Below, piece by piece: positions 44,346 to 57,000 of a stretch of 64,000 nucleotides of DNA. Source of the DNA: Anagrus nilaparvatae (Eukaryota; Arthropoda; Insecta; Hymenoptera; Mymaridae). The position numbers were made by a program, and so were the translations under genes. The stretch spans positions 4,057,501 through 4,121,500 of the forward strand of contig JAKSXM010000288.1 of the NCBI GenBank assembly GCA_022575985.1, written 5' to 3'. Each line of letters starts with the position of its first letter. The first letter of the stretch is position 1. The notes beneath the pieces are model-generated. The model ran no database searches. It was not told the origin of the DNA and saw only the letters and a list, made by a program, of their open reading frames with translations.

Positions 44346-45732
44346 AATTTTAATTTACCCACATTATATTTTATTTAAATTATTACAAAGATTATAATAA
44401 TATAATTAATGAATGAAAAAATGACATTTGGCAAAGTAAGCCAAAAAAGCTCATTTATTTTGATGTTAAATTTCTTATTTCTTGTACTTTCTAAAAATAT
44501 AAAGTTTCATAATTATCTTTCTTTATATAGTTTATTTTTACATAGAAGATCTTTATTATTAAAATTTTCTATAAATTTTAAACTTACTCTTTGGATATTT
44601 TGTATTAGTAGTTAGAACAACATTATTAAATATATAATTTTTGTATTTCGAGATATTTAAGAATTTTTTTAAATATAAAAAGAAACCTTATATTGGTTTA
44701 GTTGGCATATAAAGAAGAAAACATATGTGAGTATACTGCTTGTATATATTGAAAAAAAACACGTTACTCGGAGCTTTATAGAGCTTTTATATATTTTAAG
44801 AAGCATGCATAAAACAGAACTTTTTAGTTTGCATAGAATAATATAAGATAAATTGTTATTTTTAGTAATTTAAGTGCTTTAGCAATGCAATCACAATAAT
44901 AACAATATTTAATTTGTGTGTTATTTTTGAAAAATAGTTTGGATGATTCCAAACCAGAAGGGGCTGAAATACGCTCCAAAGTGTTTCTCTTAGAAAGTAC
45001 AAGTGACGAAAATAGTTTCTTAGAATTTTCAGCTGCTTGATTTTAAATTTTAATTAAGATTTTAGTTTTTTTGGCTTATTTTTGCAAAATCTATATTGCA
45101 GTGTCTAAAAGTTAATTGCAAAAAAATACAGTAAATTCATTTCCATTTGAAAATTGAATATCTTTTCTAAATAGTTGATTTGAAAGCTTTTACTATCCAA
45201 TTAACTTTTTTGCAGTTTAAAAAATTATGCATCATATACAATGCACCACAAATGAAGCAATTGCAGGAAAAACTAAAATAAAATTAGTGAATTAAAAAAA
45301 AAAAATTAAATAAGCTTCATGACTTCTATCAATCAAGAATCAGAATTGAAGACTAAGAATTAGGGTAATTTTTGGTGTTATTGGTACTTTTGGAAAAATA
45401 TATGCTGGGCTCCACAAATTTACAATTACATCAGGACGGAAGATGGAAATCCAGCAAAATAATTTCTTTTATCAATTCTTTTGAGGAAAATAAAGAAATT
45501 ACAAAAATTGGTGTCCCAAAATTTAATATCTCCATAGTAAATTTACCATTGTGAAATTTTCAATCGTTTCTTAGCAAACTCGAAGTCAGAAATTATTACA
45601 GATTAAATTTCAAACCAATCCTAGGTAGCAGAACGTGGTAAATTTGCCCGTTTCAGTTATGAATTTCCTTTATTTAGTTTACCAAATTAATTACTGTTTA
45701 ATTTAATTTTAGATACTGAAGATCATAAAAAG
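44346..45732. other. Intergenic DNA upstream of the MATH-BTB gene
   Basis: AT-rich, with open frames at 44409-44615 and 45372-45554 that lack family features. A pyrimidine-rich tract ending TTTTAG at about 45714 could be a 3' splice acceptor just before the MATH-BTB start, so an upstream exon is possible. Confidence 0.45.
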
Positions 45733-48009
45733 ATGAAAATAGTCTTACAAACAAATAATAATAATTTTTATAAATCAGAACTGATAAAAAATCACATAAA
45801 ATTTAAGTGGCCAATAAATAACATACACGAAAGGTTAAAAATATTACAAAGAAATAATGAGCACATAACTTCAAATAAATTCACAATATCAAACAAAATT
45901 GAGTGTTATTTAAAATTACATAAACAATACGACAGATTATATTTAAAAATAATTATTCAAAATCCATACTTAAAAAATTCACATTATTACAAAATCATAA
46001 CATATATTTTAAATGATAATAATATAAAATTAATTCAGTTAAAATATATAACTGATTTTACACCGAAAAATATGAACGAAAGTTTTATGTCGTTTGAATT
46101 ACCAACAGAATTGGAATTATTAAATAATTCATGTATCACAAATAATATCATAACATTTATTTGTGAAATTTATGATAATTATGATAAATTAGAATTAAAA
46201 TTGATTAATGACAATGATAACGAAGTTCATGATGAAGAAAATTTGGTTGACAACAATTATTACTTTACGTTTACTTATGATAATAATGATAATAGAAATA
46301 GTACTGATAAATCATTGATTATTGATAATAATATTTACAATTTTATAAAATCATTTTACACTAATAATTATGATAAATTAAAATTTCAATATATGAATCA
46401 ATTAGATTATTTATCAAACAAATTAATAGAATTTTATAAAAATAAATTACTATTTGATTGTGAATTTAAGCTCCAAAATAACGAAACAATTAAATCAAAC
46501 GTATTGATATTATCATCGATAAGTAAATATTTTTTTGCAATGTTTAATAATTCAGATAACATTGAAAAGTTAACTAAAAAAATAGATTTAAATAATGATT
46601 TGGATATAACAAAAAATTTATTAGAATTATTATTTGATTTAATTTACGGTATCAATGATAATATTGATAATGATATTAATAATATACTTGATTTAATAAT
46701 ATTAATTGATAAATATGATATTATCAATAATCTAAAAGAATTTTTAGAATATTTATTATTAAAAAATTTAAATTTAAGTAATATAGTACAAATCTTGATT
46801 TTCATTGATAATTATGATAATTGTTGTTCTGTTGATTTAAAAAATAAAATATTAAATTACACAAATATTTATATCAAGGATATTAAAAAATTAAATGATT
46901 TTAATGAAATTTTATTTAATTATGATAATATTTTGCTAAAATTATTTTCCATTGATAATCACAGTAATGAATCGTTAGAAATATATTATGATAATTTGGT
47001 TAAAAGTGAATTAATTTTATATAATACAAAATTTAAATGGTGTATATTTGATATTGATGATAGATTTGATAATTTAAAAATTTATGATTATAAAACAGAG
47101 CATAAAATAATATCAGAAAATTTTTTGTTGAATAATATTAATAAATCATGTTACTTAGAATTGATAATTAGTTACAAATCATATGCTAAAGAATGGATGT
47201 TATTATATTTAAATGTTTATTTGCCAATAACAGAATTAAAGACTTCAAAAATTTTAAGTATCACAGTATCAATAGTCAAGGGTGATGATATTTTAATTAG
47301 TTTAACTAGAGACTTGTATAACTTTAATGATAATTATGTTACTTTTTTATTTCCACCAACGAACGTTGATCATAATGAATTAACATCAGAACAAATAAAA
47401 TCATGTATTTTTAACAATTCATTAACTTTCGTTTGTGAAATTAATGACGTGAAAGAAATATCAGTATCAAACAATAGCGAAGATGGACTTATCAATATGA
47501 TATTATTAAAAATTAAACAATTTTATATTGATAATCAATTATTTGATATAACATTTGTATTTAATGATAATAAAAAATTAAAAGCACACAAATTAATATT
47601 AGCTGGATCATGTAAATATTTTTATAATTTATTTAATAATGATAATAATATTAAAGAAATTAATTTTTCTAATGATAATGAAATTACAATTGAATCATTT
47701 CAAGGTTTTTTAGATTTTATTTATGATTGTAAGACAATAAATAATTTAGAAAATATTATTTTTGAACTACTTATATTATCTAAAAAATTTGATAATGAAA
47801 ATTTATGTCATACGTGTGGATTTTATTTATCTAATACTATAACTGATGATAATGTTATCAAATATCTAATTATCGCTGAAAAATATAATTGTCAGATTTT
47901 AAAAAATAATGCATTAATTGTAGCTAAAAATAATATTGAAAAAATTAAAAATTCATCTGAATTTGATGAATTGTTGAAACATAAAAATATAATTATTGAT
48001 TTGTTATAA
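45733..48009 (+). CDS. Tandem double MATH-BTB domain protein, 758 aa, single open exon
   Basis: One uninterrupted frame of 758 codons. Two units follow each other: MATH (about 22-148), BTB/POZ (232-345), MATH (433-570), BTB/POZ (590-700), then a BACK-like helical tail. MATH unit starts read FKWPINNIHERL and FKWCIFDIDDRF, and both end FxCEI. The second BTB is the more canonical (LFDITFVF, then KAHKLILAGSCKYF); in the first, the AHK motif reads KSN. Single MATH-BTB proteins such as SPOP/roadkill bind substrates with MATH and cullin-3 with BTB; a substrate-adaptor role here is inferred. Composition is extreme in Asn, Ile, Asp and Lys, following the AT bias. The frame is open a few codons above the ATG, up to a candidate acceptor, so a small upstream exon cannot be excluded. 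Confidence 0.85.
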   Translation: MKIVLQTNNNNFYKSELIKNHIKFKWPINNIHERLKILQRNNEHITSNKFTISNKIECYLKLHKQYDRLYLKIIIQNPYLKNSHYYKIITYILNDNNIKLIQLKYITDFTPKNMNESFMSFELPTELELLNNSCITNNIITFICEIYDNYDKLELKLINDNDNEVHDEENLVDNNYYFTFTYDNNDNRNSTDKSLIIDNNIYNFIKSFYTNNYDKLKFQYMNQLDYLSNKLIEFYKNKLLFDCEFKLQNNETIKSNVLILSSISKYFFAMFNNSDNIEKLTKKIDLNNDLDITKNLLELLFDLIYGINDNIDNDINNILDLIILIDKYDIINNLKEFLEYLLLKNLNLSNIVQILIFIDNYDNCCSVDLKNKILNYTNIYIKDIKKLNDFNEILFNYDNILLKLFSIDNHSNESLEIYYDNLVKSELILYNTKFKWCIFDIDDRFDNLKIYDYKTEHKIISENFLLNNINKSCYLELIISYKSYAKEWMLLYLNVYLPITELKTSKILSITVSIVKGDDILISLTRDLYNFNDNYVTFLFPPTNVDHNELTSEQIKSCIFNNSLTFVCEINDVKEISVSNNSEDGLINMILLKIKQFYIDNQLFDITFVFNDNKKLKAHKLILAGSCKYFYNLFNNDNNIKEINFSNDNEITIESFQGFLDFIYDCKTINNLENIIFELLILSKKFDNENLCHTCGFYLSNTITDDNVIKYLIIAEKYNCQILKNNALIVAKNNIEKIKNSSEFDELLKHKNIIIDLL

Positions 48010-48433
48010 TTGAATAAAACATTTGGAATGGTAATTGTATTAGATTTTATTATATATGACATTGTTGAAAATCTTAGCTAATAAAAATTGCTCTTCTATA
48101 TCAAAAACAAATTTAGGTTTTCAGGAAAATGACTTAAAAGCAATTCAAATCCCAGTTGGCAAATAGAGTTCGCCGAATTGTAATTAATATTTAAAACAAG
48201 TTTAAAATTCAAATTTTATTTCAAAATGAATTTCACTAATTGTTCGATTTTCATTTTCATATGAAACGTATCGCATTATGGTAAATATTGTGCTTTTTCT
48301 CTAGATATTTACATCATCGCTGAAATAATTATTTATATTTTATAGTGAATTTTTGATTATTGTTTTCTAAATAATATTAATTTATTTTTTATTCTCATTT
48401 TTACAATAAATTCTTTAAAATTTCTTCTCCAAA
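48010..48433. other. MATH-BTB 3' flank
   Basis: AT-rich with no coding signal. Confidence 0.45.
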
Positions 48434-48583
48434 GGTACTTCTGCACCAAAGGCCTTTAGGGACTTCTGCACCAATGCTCTCTAGGTACTTCTGCACCAAA
48501 GGTTCCTAGGTACTTCTGCACCAAATGTCCCTAGGTACTTCTGTACCAAAGACCCCTAGGTAATTCTGCACCAAAAGTCCCTA
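48434..48583. repeat. Six-copy 25-bp tandem array
   Basis: Units start at 48434, 48459, 48484, 48509, 48534 and 48559, exactly 25 bases apart, with consensus GGTACTTCTGCACCAAARG-CCCTA. The units abut without spacers. A C-rich stretch (CCCCTCCCCCC, CACCCCCCCCCC) follows to 48655. Confidence 0.9.
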
Positions 48584-48659
48584 AATCGAAAATATTCTGA
48601 TCCCATTTCACCCCTCCCCCCTAAAAACGTCAATATTTCACCCCCCCCCCTAGAGAGCC

Positions 48660-49285
48660 AAACTTTTCCAAAAACTCCATCCAATGAACATGTTCCATGT
48701 TAAAAAAAGAATATTATTGATAAGCTTACTAAGCTTTGCTTGATATGGTATTTTACGTGCCATCTTGGTCATTCTTCAATTTTCTTCAATTTTCTGGGCA
48801 CGGTTCTTTATAATTACTATTTTTTATGGCGAGTGAATTCATTTTTCCTGACAATCATGACTAAGAAGCGTTATTTTAGCTAATAAATTTATTTTTTACA
48901 TGAAAGTAAAAAAAAAATGTTGGGAAATTCAAATGCTCGGGAAAAATATATTTTATAAAATAACTGTATTAACTAAAATTTATAGTAAAACCTAAAGAAG
49001 GTAACCTTTTTGCTATTAAAATATACAGTCTACTTTACATTTTAAACTCCATGATTAACAAACAGGTGAAGAAAATAATGTAACCGCCTGGTAACCGTTA
49101 AAGGTGGTGTTTTCTTAATTTTCAGACAACTGTTGCGTTTCTGACTATTACTGGTCAAAAATTAAAGTTTAGAGATAAATAATACTTATACGCTGAAAAT
49201 GAATTCAAGCAAATGGAATTTTTTTGTTGTTTTAAAATAGTAAAATTGGCTTGAAACGTAAAAAAATATAAAATAGTACATTTTT
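48660..49285. other. Intergenic DNA
   Basis: No supported features. Confidence 0.4.
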
Positions 49286-49480
49286 AACCAAGGGAGCAAA
49301 AAAAAAGAATGGCCCAGATCGCAGGCGAAGCCGAGGATGGTAAACTGCGATCTGGGTTATTCTTTTTTTGTTCCCATAGACAAAACGAAATTTTTCTTTC
49401 CTCAGTGGGGAGAAAACGCGTTTTTTTCGATCTCGTTGCGGGTCGAAAAAAGTGTTTTTGACCCACTAGAATCAAAAAAT
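49286..49480 (+). repeat. Hairpin-headed repeat, copy 2
   Basis: Inverted arms of about 40 bp (GGGAGCAAAAAA, then GAATGGCCCAGATCGCAG; complement ends near 49375) surround a short loop. ATG 49337 reads MVNCDLGYSFF and stays open to 49687 (116 codons). It is related to 43347-43530, and similarity continues about 100 bases beyond the hairpin. Confidence 0.55.
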
Positions 49481-49689
49481 AAGTTTCAGTCATTTAAAAC
49501 ACGAGCACGGTGGAACTTAAAAATAAATTTTTTTAAAACTCTTTTTAATGTAATTTGCAATCATTTAAAAAACAAAAGAATTCCGGCAGACATAACTGGT
49601 TGTTATTCTGGTAACACTTTTATTGAAACTATTATTTTCACTTGTCTAATTGGTTACTTTTTAAATATCTTTTCATTTCAGCCGTAAAT

Positions 49690-50721
49690 CCAAAAAATTA
49701 ATATATTATCCAATTTGGGTAGCTGAAGTAAAAAAATTTTATTAGTTTAAAATTTTTCGAAATTTTTGAAAAGTGTTTCAATTTACAATTTCTAACAGTT
49801 TTTAAATTAACAATCCGTGCGTTTTATCCAATAATTATTGTTAATTATTTAATTGTTAAATGTAATTTTAGAATAATAAAAAGAAAGCTTTTACGTAGTT
49901 GTGATATTTGTACTTTCAGAATACAAATTTATTATTTTGAATCAAATTTACGCGCTTTTTACTTTATTTATCACGTGAGCTTTTATAGTTTATTTCTAGG
50001 GAGTTTAACTTTATAACTTAGTAACATATAGTTTTTTTCTTTAACAACAGCTGATAGCATAGATTTGCAATTTTTATGTATATTTTTTATGATCAGAGGT
50101 TAGCAAAAAAAAGTTTTACTATGAAAAATATTAATAGTTTTTTAATTATAAACAATTATACAAAACACATTAAATTTTTTATGTAACTTGTAGTTTCACT
50201 TTGAAATAAAGTCTGAATTTTTATAAAAAGTGCATTCGTAAATGGAATACAAGAATTTTTATTTACATCATTTTACAATTGCAAACATGAATATTTACAT
50301 TTTTTATTGTTTAGAAAGTGTGTTGTGTATTTACATTTAGAATTATTATGACTAATGCATATTATCAGTAGTTTTAAGTAAAATTTTTATAGTATTTACT
50401 AAGCTTAAATTCGTGTAAAATTTTAATAAAAATAAGGTTTCTAGTGGATTAAGTGATGTGTAAATTGATAGAATTATTAATCATACAAGCAAATTTAATA
50501 TTTATAATAAAGTTTTGTAGCATAGTTTACAATAAAAAGTGAAAATAATTAATAACTTTAAAATTTTTTTTTGTAAAAACCATAATAAAGACTGAATTTT
50601 TTATAATATGAAACATTTTTTAAGTGTATAAAAAATAATATTGTTATAAAAGCAATTTTATAAAAAGTTTTACACGCATAGTTTATTTTTATATGAAGTT
50701 TATTCCTAAAAAGAAACAAAG
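49690..50721. other. Intergenic DNA and Rab30 5' region
   Basis: No supported features. The Rab30 5' UTR probably lies in the last few hundred bases. Confidence 0.4.
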
Positions 50722-51553
50722 ATGGAAGATTATAAATTTTTATTTAAAGTTGTCTTAGTTGGAAACGCAGGCGTTGGAAAAACTTGTCTTGTCAGGCGAT
50801 TTACTCAGGTAACTTGAATTTTATTATAAATTATTAAATGCAAACAATTTAATGATGCAATATTTTTCAGGGATTATTTCCTCCGGGACAAGGTGCTACA
50901 ATAGGAGTAGATTTTATGATTAAAACAGTTGAAGTTGAAAATGAAAAAATTAAGGTAATTAAAACCATATTTAAAAATTATGTGATACTTACTTAACTCC
51001 TTTCTTATATTGTAGTTACAAATTTGGGACACAGCGGGTCAAGAAAGGTTCCGATCCATAACACAAAGTTATTATCGCTCTGCACATGCATTGATACTTG
51101 TTTATGACATTTCATGTCAACCTACTTTTGATTGTTTACCAGATTGGCTTAGAGAAATAGAAGAATATGCTAGTAATAAAGTGCTAAAAATACTAGTAGG
51201 AAATAAAATGGATAGAGAGGATAGAGAAATTCCTATGCATGTAGGAGAAGACTTTGCTCAAAGGCATGGAATGTATTTCTTAGAAACATCTGCCAAAGAA
51301 GCTGAAAATGTTGAAAGATTGTTCATGGAAATTGCTGCTGAACTAATGGAGGTAATTAATAGAACTCTTTTTTTAGAAATTTTTTCACCAGAATAAAAAA
51401 AATAAAAACTTAAAATTTTTGTTTGTTTAACTAAAATTACAGCAAGCTCGGAGCAAAGACTTATCAAGATATGAGGCTAACGTTTATTCAATAAATGGAA
51501 AAACGACATCAATTAATGATAATGGAAAGTGTGGTTGTAGCCGATTATCTTGA
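50722..51553 (+). CDS. Rab30: Ras-related GTPase Rab30 (4 exons, 205 aa)
   Basis: Exons 50722-50808, 50871-50954, 51016-51351 and 51443-51553 are all cut between codons with GT-AG borders. The 205-residue product is full length. It has G1 GNAGVGKT (14-21), the switch I region with T39 in GATIGVDF, G3 WDTAGQE (61-67), NKMD (120-123) and TSAK (148-151). The stretch [20 protein letters not shown] is characteristic of Rab30 and separates it from Rab1, Rab8 and Rab35. Rab30 is a Golgi small GTPase. The C-terminus has Cys199 and Cys201 in a CGC motif followed by SRLS, giving likely geranylgeranylation sites. The ATG at 50722 gives the expected MEDY start and follows AAAG. I see no break. Confidence 0.96.
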
Positions 51554-54500
51554 AAATTTGTTTCTTTGTATTAGAAAACTCACACTTTTTCATCACATAA
51601 ATTCATTTAAAATAAGTCACATAAGAATTTATATGATAAAACTATACCATTAAATAACAATATTAATAGCTTTTAAAGTAGAAAAATTTTATTTATTTTC
51701 TTACGTTATTTAAATTATAAATGAAAAAAGTTTTTATTTATTTATTTATTATTATTACTAATTAAATAGTATGTTAGTCCATTGATACACATTTTTATAA
51801 GATACTTAACATAAATTTTAGTATAGGAATCTTTTAAAAATGTTGCTAGAATTTTTGAATACAAATTGAAACTTTAAAGTAGTTAACCAAAAAAATAAGA
51901 TTACCAAAATTTTAGCTCATGAAATCATTTTTCTAGTATTGCTATCAATTGAATAATCTTACGATAAAATTATTTCTTATATACAGCATCTAAAATTCTC
52001 TGAATAAGAAATTAATTTAAGGTATATTTAAAATTTTGATTCTTATTTTCATTAATAAATGGCATTTAATTGTTACTTAAAAATCCAGGAAGTTTTTAAA
52101 ATAAATCTTAGACTAACAAACTTATAGAAGCTCATAATTATGTAAATTATTTTATTTATGTTAATTCTGTAAAAAAGTGATATTTATTTATTTATTTTGA
52201 AAGTGATAAATTTGTATAATATTACTACAAAGCATTCATATACTTAACATTAGTTTGACTTTTGTACCAATTTTAAATATTTTTGTAATCTGTGTAGATT
52301 TTTTTATGTTCATAAATATTATATTAATAGTTTGCAAATTAGGAGAAAGTATTGCTAAAAGAGACTAAAAGCTTTAAAAATTTACTTTAAAATCTAAAAA
52401 AAAATTAATACTAACATCAGGATTTACTGGATTTTTGAATATAGGCAAGTAATTTTGAAAATGCAAATTTACTTGGATTTCATTAGTTTTTTTTATTTTT
52501 TTTCCAAATTAAACTTCAAATTTTAATTTATCTGATACAGATATTTGAAAAAAACGATGTCAATTATTGTAATAAATAACTTTTATATAATTTTTTAATT
52601 ATCCAGTCATTAATTAATATTAAATATGCATTTTGTTATAAAAAATAACTAAGCTTAGTAAAAAGTTATAGAACTTTTGGTCATTTTGAGTCACATACGT
52701 AAACAATACAAAAAAATATTAATTAATGAAACATAGAAATATTATAATTATGTATATAAATACATAAAATTAATCAAAAATGATATTACATTGTTTTTAT
52801 AATTGTAAAATTGGTTAAATTATAATTGTTATATAAAAAAGAAAGAAAGATAAAAAAAATTTGTGTTAAATAATATCACGTTGATATTGCACTATTATTT
52901 TGTAATTGCTTTGTAATAGCACATTTAAGTATTATTAATTAAGTATTATTTATTGTATTTAAAAATATTCTATATATAAATTTCTGTTTAAATAAAAAAA
53001 ATGATATGTTGAATTATTTTATATTCTATAATTATAATTGTGATCAAAAGTTTTTGCATATAATATTATTGTATATTATGGTTGTAAACATGGATATGTG
53101 AGCTTTAGTATGCAATAAATAATTTTTTCAATTAAACTATAAATATTTATTTATTTATTTAAATATTTTTTTAGTAATTAAAATTTCATATAGTTATTGG
53201 AAAGTAATTAAGAATTTCTTTAATCTATTATACACAAAAAAAATATACAGGTATTAGGTGGCATTCTCTGAATCAAAATCCGGCACTGGATTATTTTGAA
53301 AAAAGATTTTAATTTGTTCTACTTCAAAATTCTTCTATTTTCTAATATATGAAGGATTCCATGCCAACTCCAGTTGGATTCGACCCAACTTGGACTGAAT
53401 TGGTTCAGAATATTAGTTTTTAAATTTTATTAAATTAATAGGCTTTACTCTGTTTTAGTTTTTTGGGCCCAAAGAAGCTAATTTTTTAGAAAACATTTTT
53501 AAAATTGAAAAATTTTTTAAACATTGAAAAAATAATCATAATAATTAAAAATATTTGAACATTTATTTGCTACATGTGTGCACCTCTAAATGAAATAAAA
53601 GCATGAAATTGGTGTCAAAATAGAGAAAAAAAGTCTGCGTTTGACTTTAGTCTATAGTTTTGTGATTTCTATAGCACTTTTGGAGATAGTATTCAATTTT
53701 TACTATTTTTAAGAAAACTAATTTTTTTTTAATTATTGCGGTAAAAATATAAGAAACCTGGGGAACATTAAGAAAATTACTAGGTTTTCTAGTATACAGA
53801 AAACAAAAATATGCACAAAAACATGCGATTACTATCAAATATTTCTTGTTTATACGAAATAGTTTATCAAAGATTATCATGAAAAAAAAATGGCACCTCT
53901 GAAATACTAGATTTTAGAATATACTAGATACACTGACTGTCAAGTTGCTGCGTTCTTGAATTTTGCTTGAGTTGCTATTTTTTTTACTATTAATAGTTGA
54001 ATTAAAAATATTTGATTGCATTTCCCCGAGGGACAATAATCTCATAAAAAATTGATAAAAGACAATAAATTTTTTTATAACAAATTTAGTCTAAGTATTT
54101 CTTATATAAAGTGTAAAAAAGACGTCCCGTATAGGTCAGAAAATATTCTTTTTTTGCCCTTAATAATTAAAAAATTATTTATTAATTCCCTATTGCAAAA
54201 CTTTCAAATTTCAAGTAATTTTTAGTTTTAGTATTTTGTTTTCAGCATAAAAAATCTTTCTGAAACTTCGAAATTTAAAATTCTGTTATAGGTAGTTCAT
54301 ATTTAACCGCTCATATTTTTTTGTTCTTATTATTTCTAATTTTTTCCTGCTTGATATATAGTTGATGGATTACACGACTGAAATCAGCTGATTTAACACA
54401 TGGTCATGAACGTTTAGCAGTATTTAGTACCTATATATTATACAAACAGTAACAAGTGCTTTAATAAAAATTTATTTCAATAAGTAAGTAATTTTGCAAT

Positions 54501-54596
54501 GATTTTCTATATTTAGATTTATTTTTAATTACATTTTTTTTTAAATATTAATTTTATTACATTTTATGTTGATAAATATATATAGGTATATATAAA
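51554..54596. other. Rab30 3' UTR and intergenic DNA
   Basis: Several AATAAA signals occur, for example near 53113. No coding signal is seen (53647-53880 minus is low-complexity). Confidence 0.5.
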
Positions 54597-54997
54597 TCTG
54601 ACATGGACGGTGGACCCCCGTTTCGAATATTTTTATCCTGTAATATAGGAATTTTAAAGTTTTAAATACGAATATGAAATCCATTTTCACCTAAAATCCA
54701 TATTTTATTCGGTTTCTTAGACAGTTCCTTTTATGGAAAACTAATAGCCATTTTAGGCAAAAAAAGATCTCATATTTGTGTCCAGGGACCCAAACCTAAT
54801 TAACCAATATAATTTAAAATAAAACTGAAAAACATAACCTAAAAATTCCTATTGTTGTCAAATAAACCATTGTTTTCGATACAAACGAATATCATATTCG
54901 TTTTCAGTGAACCAAAAAGCATAAGTACCCTGCGAAAAATTCCATTGACCTATGAAGGATAAAAAATGTCTACGAAACAGGGGTCTACGTCAGGTCT
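54597..54997. mobile_element. ~400-bp MITE-like inverted-repeat element
   Basis: The left end TCTGACATGGACGGTGGACC with CCCGTTTCG mirrors the right end (CGAAACAGGGGTCTACGTCA). ATTTTTTATCCT-type sequence follows in both arms. It is non-coding. Confidence 0.65.
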
Positions 54998-55234
54998 AAT
55001 AATTGAGAACAAATATATTTAACAATTTTATAAGAGACAAAATTCGTGAAACGGTCACCACTTGCCAGGTTGACATCTTAAAACTTAGTCTCGGTTTTAA
55101 GAGGCTGTTCACACAACTGAAATATGAACTTTCTGCAAATTTCAGCTCCGAAGATCTTAATCTGCCCGAGTTATGCCCAATCAAACGTCTTTCGGTTTTC
55201 TCATTTATTTTAGTCATTTTTTAAAGAAACTAGG

Positions 55235-55320
55235 GAGCAAGCGCACCAACCCCCTCAGATCATATTTATGTTTAATCAAAATAAAATTGTGGTTTAATTC
55301 ATAAACAAAAACAATTTCAA
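55235..55320. repeat. Interspersed repeat, copy 1
   Basis: CCCTCAGATCATAT-ATGTTTAAT and TTAATTCATAAA are shared with 57395-57475. Confidence 0.55.
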
Positions 55321-55372
55321 AGTAAGAATTTTTAGAATCGCGTAGTTCTACATATGTTCTACAAAAATTAGA

Positions 55373-55545
55373 AGATTTGGTCTGGGCTTTAAGAAAAAAT
55401 TATAAATTTTTCTTTATAAGAAAAAAATTAAAAGATTTGGTCTGGTCTTTAAGAAAAAAATTAGAAGATTTGGTCTGTTCTTTAAGAAAAAATTATAATA
55501 TTTGGTCTGGGGAAGGGAAAAATTATAATCTTTGGTCTAATATTA
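55373..55545. repeat. Short tandem repeat, 30-58 bp units
   Basis: Five TTTGGTCTG blocks, most followed by CTTTAAGAAAAAA and TTAGAAGA, at about 55376, 55435, 55465, 55501 and 55531. The open frame across it reflects the repeat. Confidence 0.7.
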
Positions 55546-56996
55546 TATCTAGAGGTATGCGCGTGCGCTAAAATAGTAAGAAGTCAACTTTGTCATCGTT
55601 CTTTACTTTTTAAGTTAAAACAATTGTAAATTCAAAAATTTTGTATTTCTCGTGTCACTATTAAGTTCAGAAATAAACTGTGAATCAAGTGACATAAAAT
55701 GTTTTTTATATTTAAATATTGCACATAGCAAATTTTGTGTCAATAAATTCATAAAAATATAACCTTACTTTTCTCAACGTTAATTTTGGCGCAATTACTA
55801 TTTACACTGTGGAATTATTGTGTACTTCAATTCTTTTGAAAATGGTTATATATGGTTAAAACAAAATCAGATATTGTCATATAAGGAGTACAAGTGAAAA
55901 GTGGAAAGTTTTTAATATCAAAAGCAAACAATTTTCGAATAATTTATTATTGTTAAATTTTGAGAATAATTAAGAACCTTTTCTTATTATCATGTAAAAC
56001 TTCAAGAAATTTCTACATTATCAGCATGAGTTTCTATAAAATTCACTCAAAACAAAACTTTCTATACGTACATCAATTCTTTTTACACGAATAATTTCAT
56101 ATCAAGTCTGACGAAGAAGTTAAAATGGTAAACACAGCAAGGTGTTTATATATTTCTTTTTACTGTATAGGCGATCAATTTAAATGTTCTCATCACAACG
56201 ATAGACCAAGAAATGAACAAGATTGAAGGAATTTTATGATTATTATATAATTTCATTTTCTTTTTACATTTCAATATATTCATGTAAACTTTATATTTAT
56301 TCACAGAAAAATTTCTCAATTTCATAAGACAATAATCGGCTACTCTTACCTCCCTCTTTTTCCCCCACCCTTCTCTAATCTTTATTCACCCGTAAGAACG
56401 CCAAACCCTGTCCCTGCCCCTCTCCCCTATTGTCTTACGAAATTCATTTATTTTTCTAGCTAATTCTGTATACCTACAATGCATTCTTTATACAATTTTT
56501 ATAAAATTAATATATCTATTTACTAGTTTTAAAATAATGCGAGCACGTATCTTTGTTGTAATCAATTTGTAATTCTCTTTTTTTGTACAATTTTGTATAA
56601 ATAAAACTTATAATCAATCAAAAAAATCAATCAATCTAATAGATTATAAGATTTGGGTAGTGTAAACGTCAAAGTGTATGCAATATTTTACTTAATGCAT
56701 CTGGTTCAGTAACGTGTTTTGATGAAAAAATAAGGTACGTTAAGTATGAGAAAATTTGATGGATTCAATCAAGAGCTAGCCTTTCATTATAGTATGACGA
56801 AATAGGAAAAATAATATATTCAAAAAATTAACAAAGCGCTGCGCGCTCTGTTTTTGTTTAATTTTTCTTTTCTCGACATACAACGATAAAGGCATTGTAT
56901 CGTCACGAATGAAAATATATACTACATATATATTATATACTAATGAGTGTTGCTGTAGTTAACTGGAGAGGAGAGTTAAGGAGAGTTAATATTGTT
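55546..56996. other. Intergenic DNA with a C-rich segment
   Basis: At 56341-56440 a pyrimidine-rich stretch (CTCCCTCTTTTTCCCCCACC) stands out, followed by AATAAA near 56597. This could be part of a 3' UTR or a non-coding RNA, but no ORF supports a gene. Confidence 0.35.
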
Positions 56997-57000
56997 CCAA

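Noticed and set aside
48434..48583. Possible CRISPR-like array
   Set aside because: Units abut every 25 bases with no unique spacers of constant length, and the genome is eukaryotic.
55003..55224. 73-codon frames on both strands over the same bases
   Set aside because: Symmetric frames on both strands with no motif. Likely chance in a slightly GC-richer repeat.
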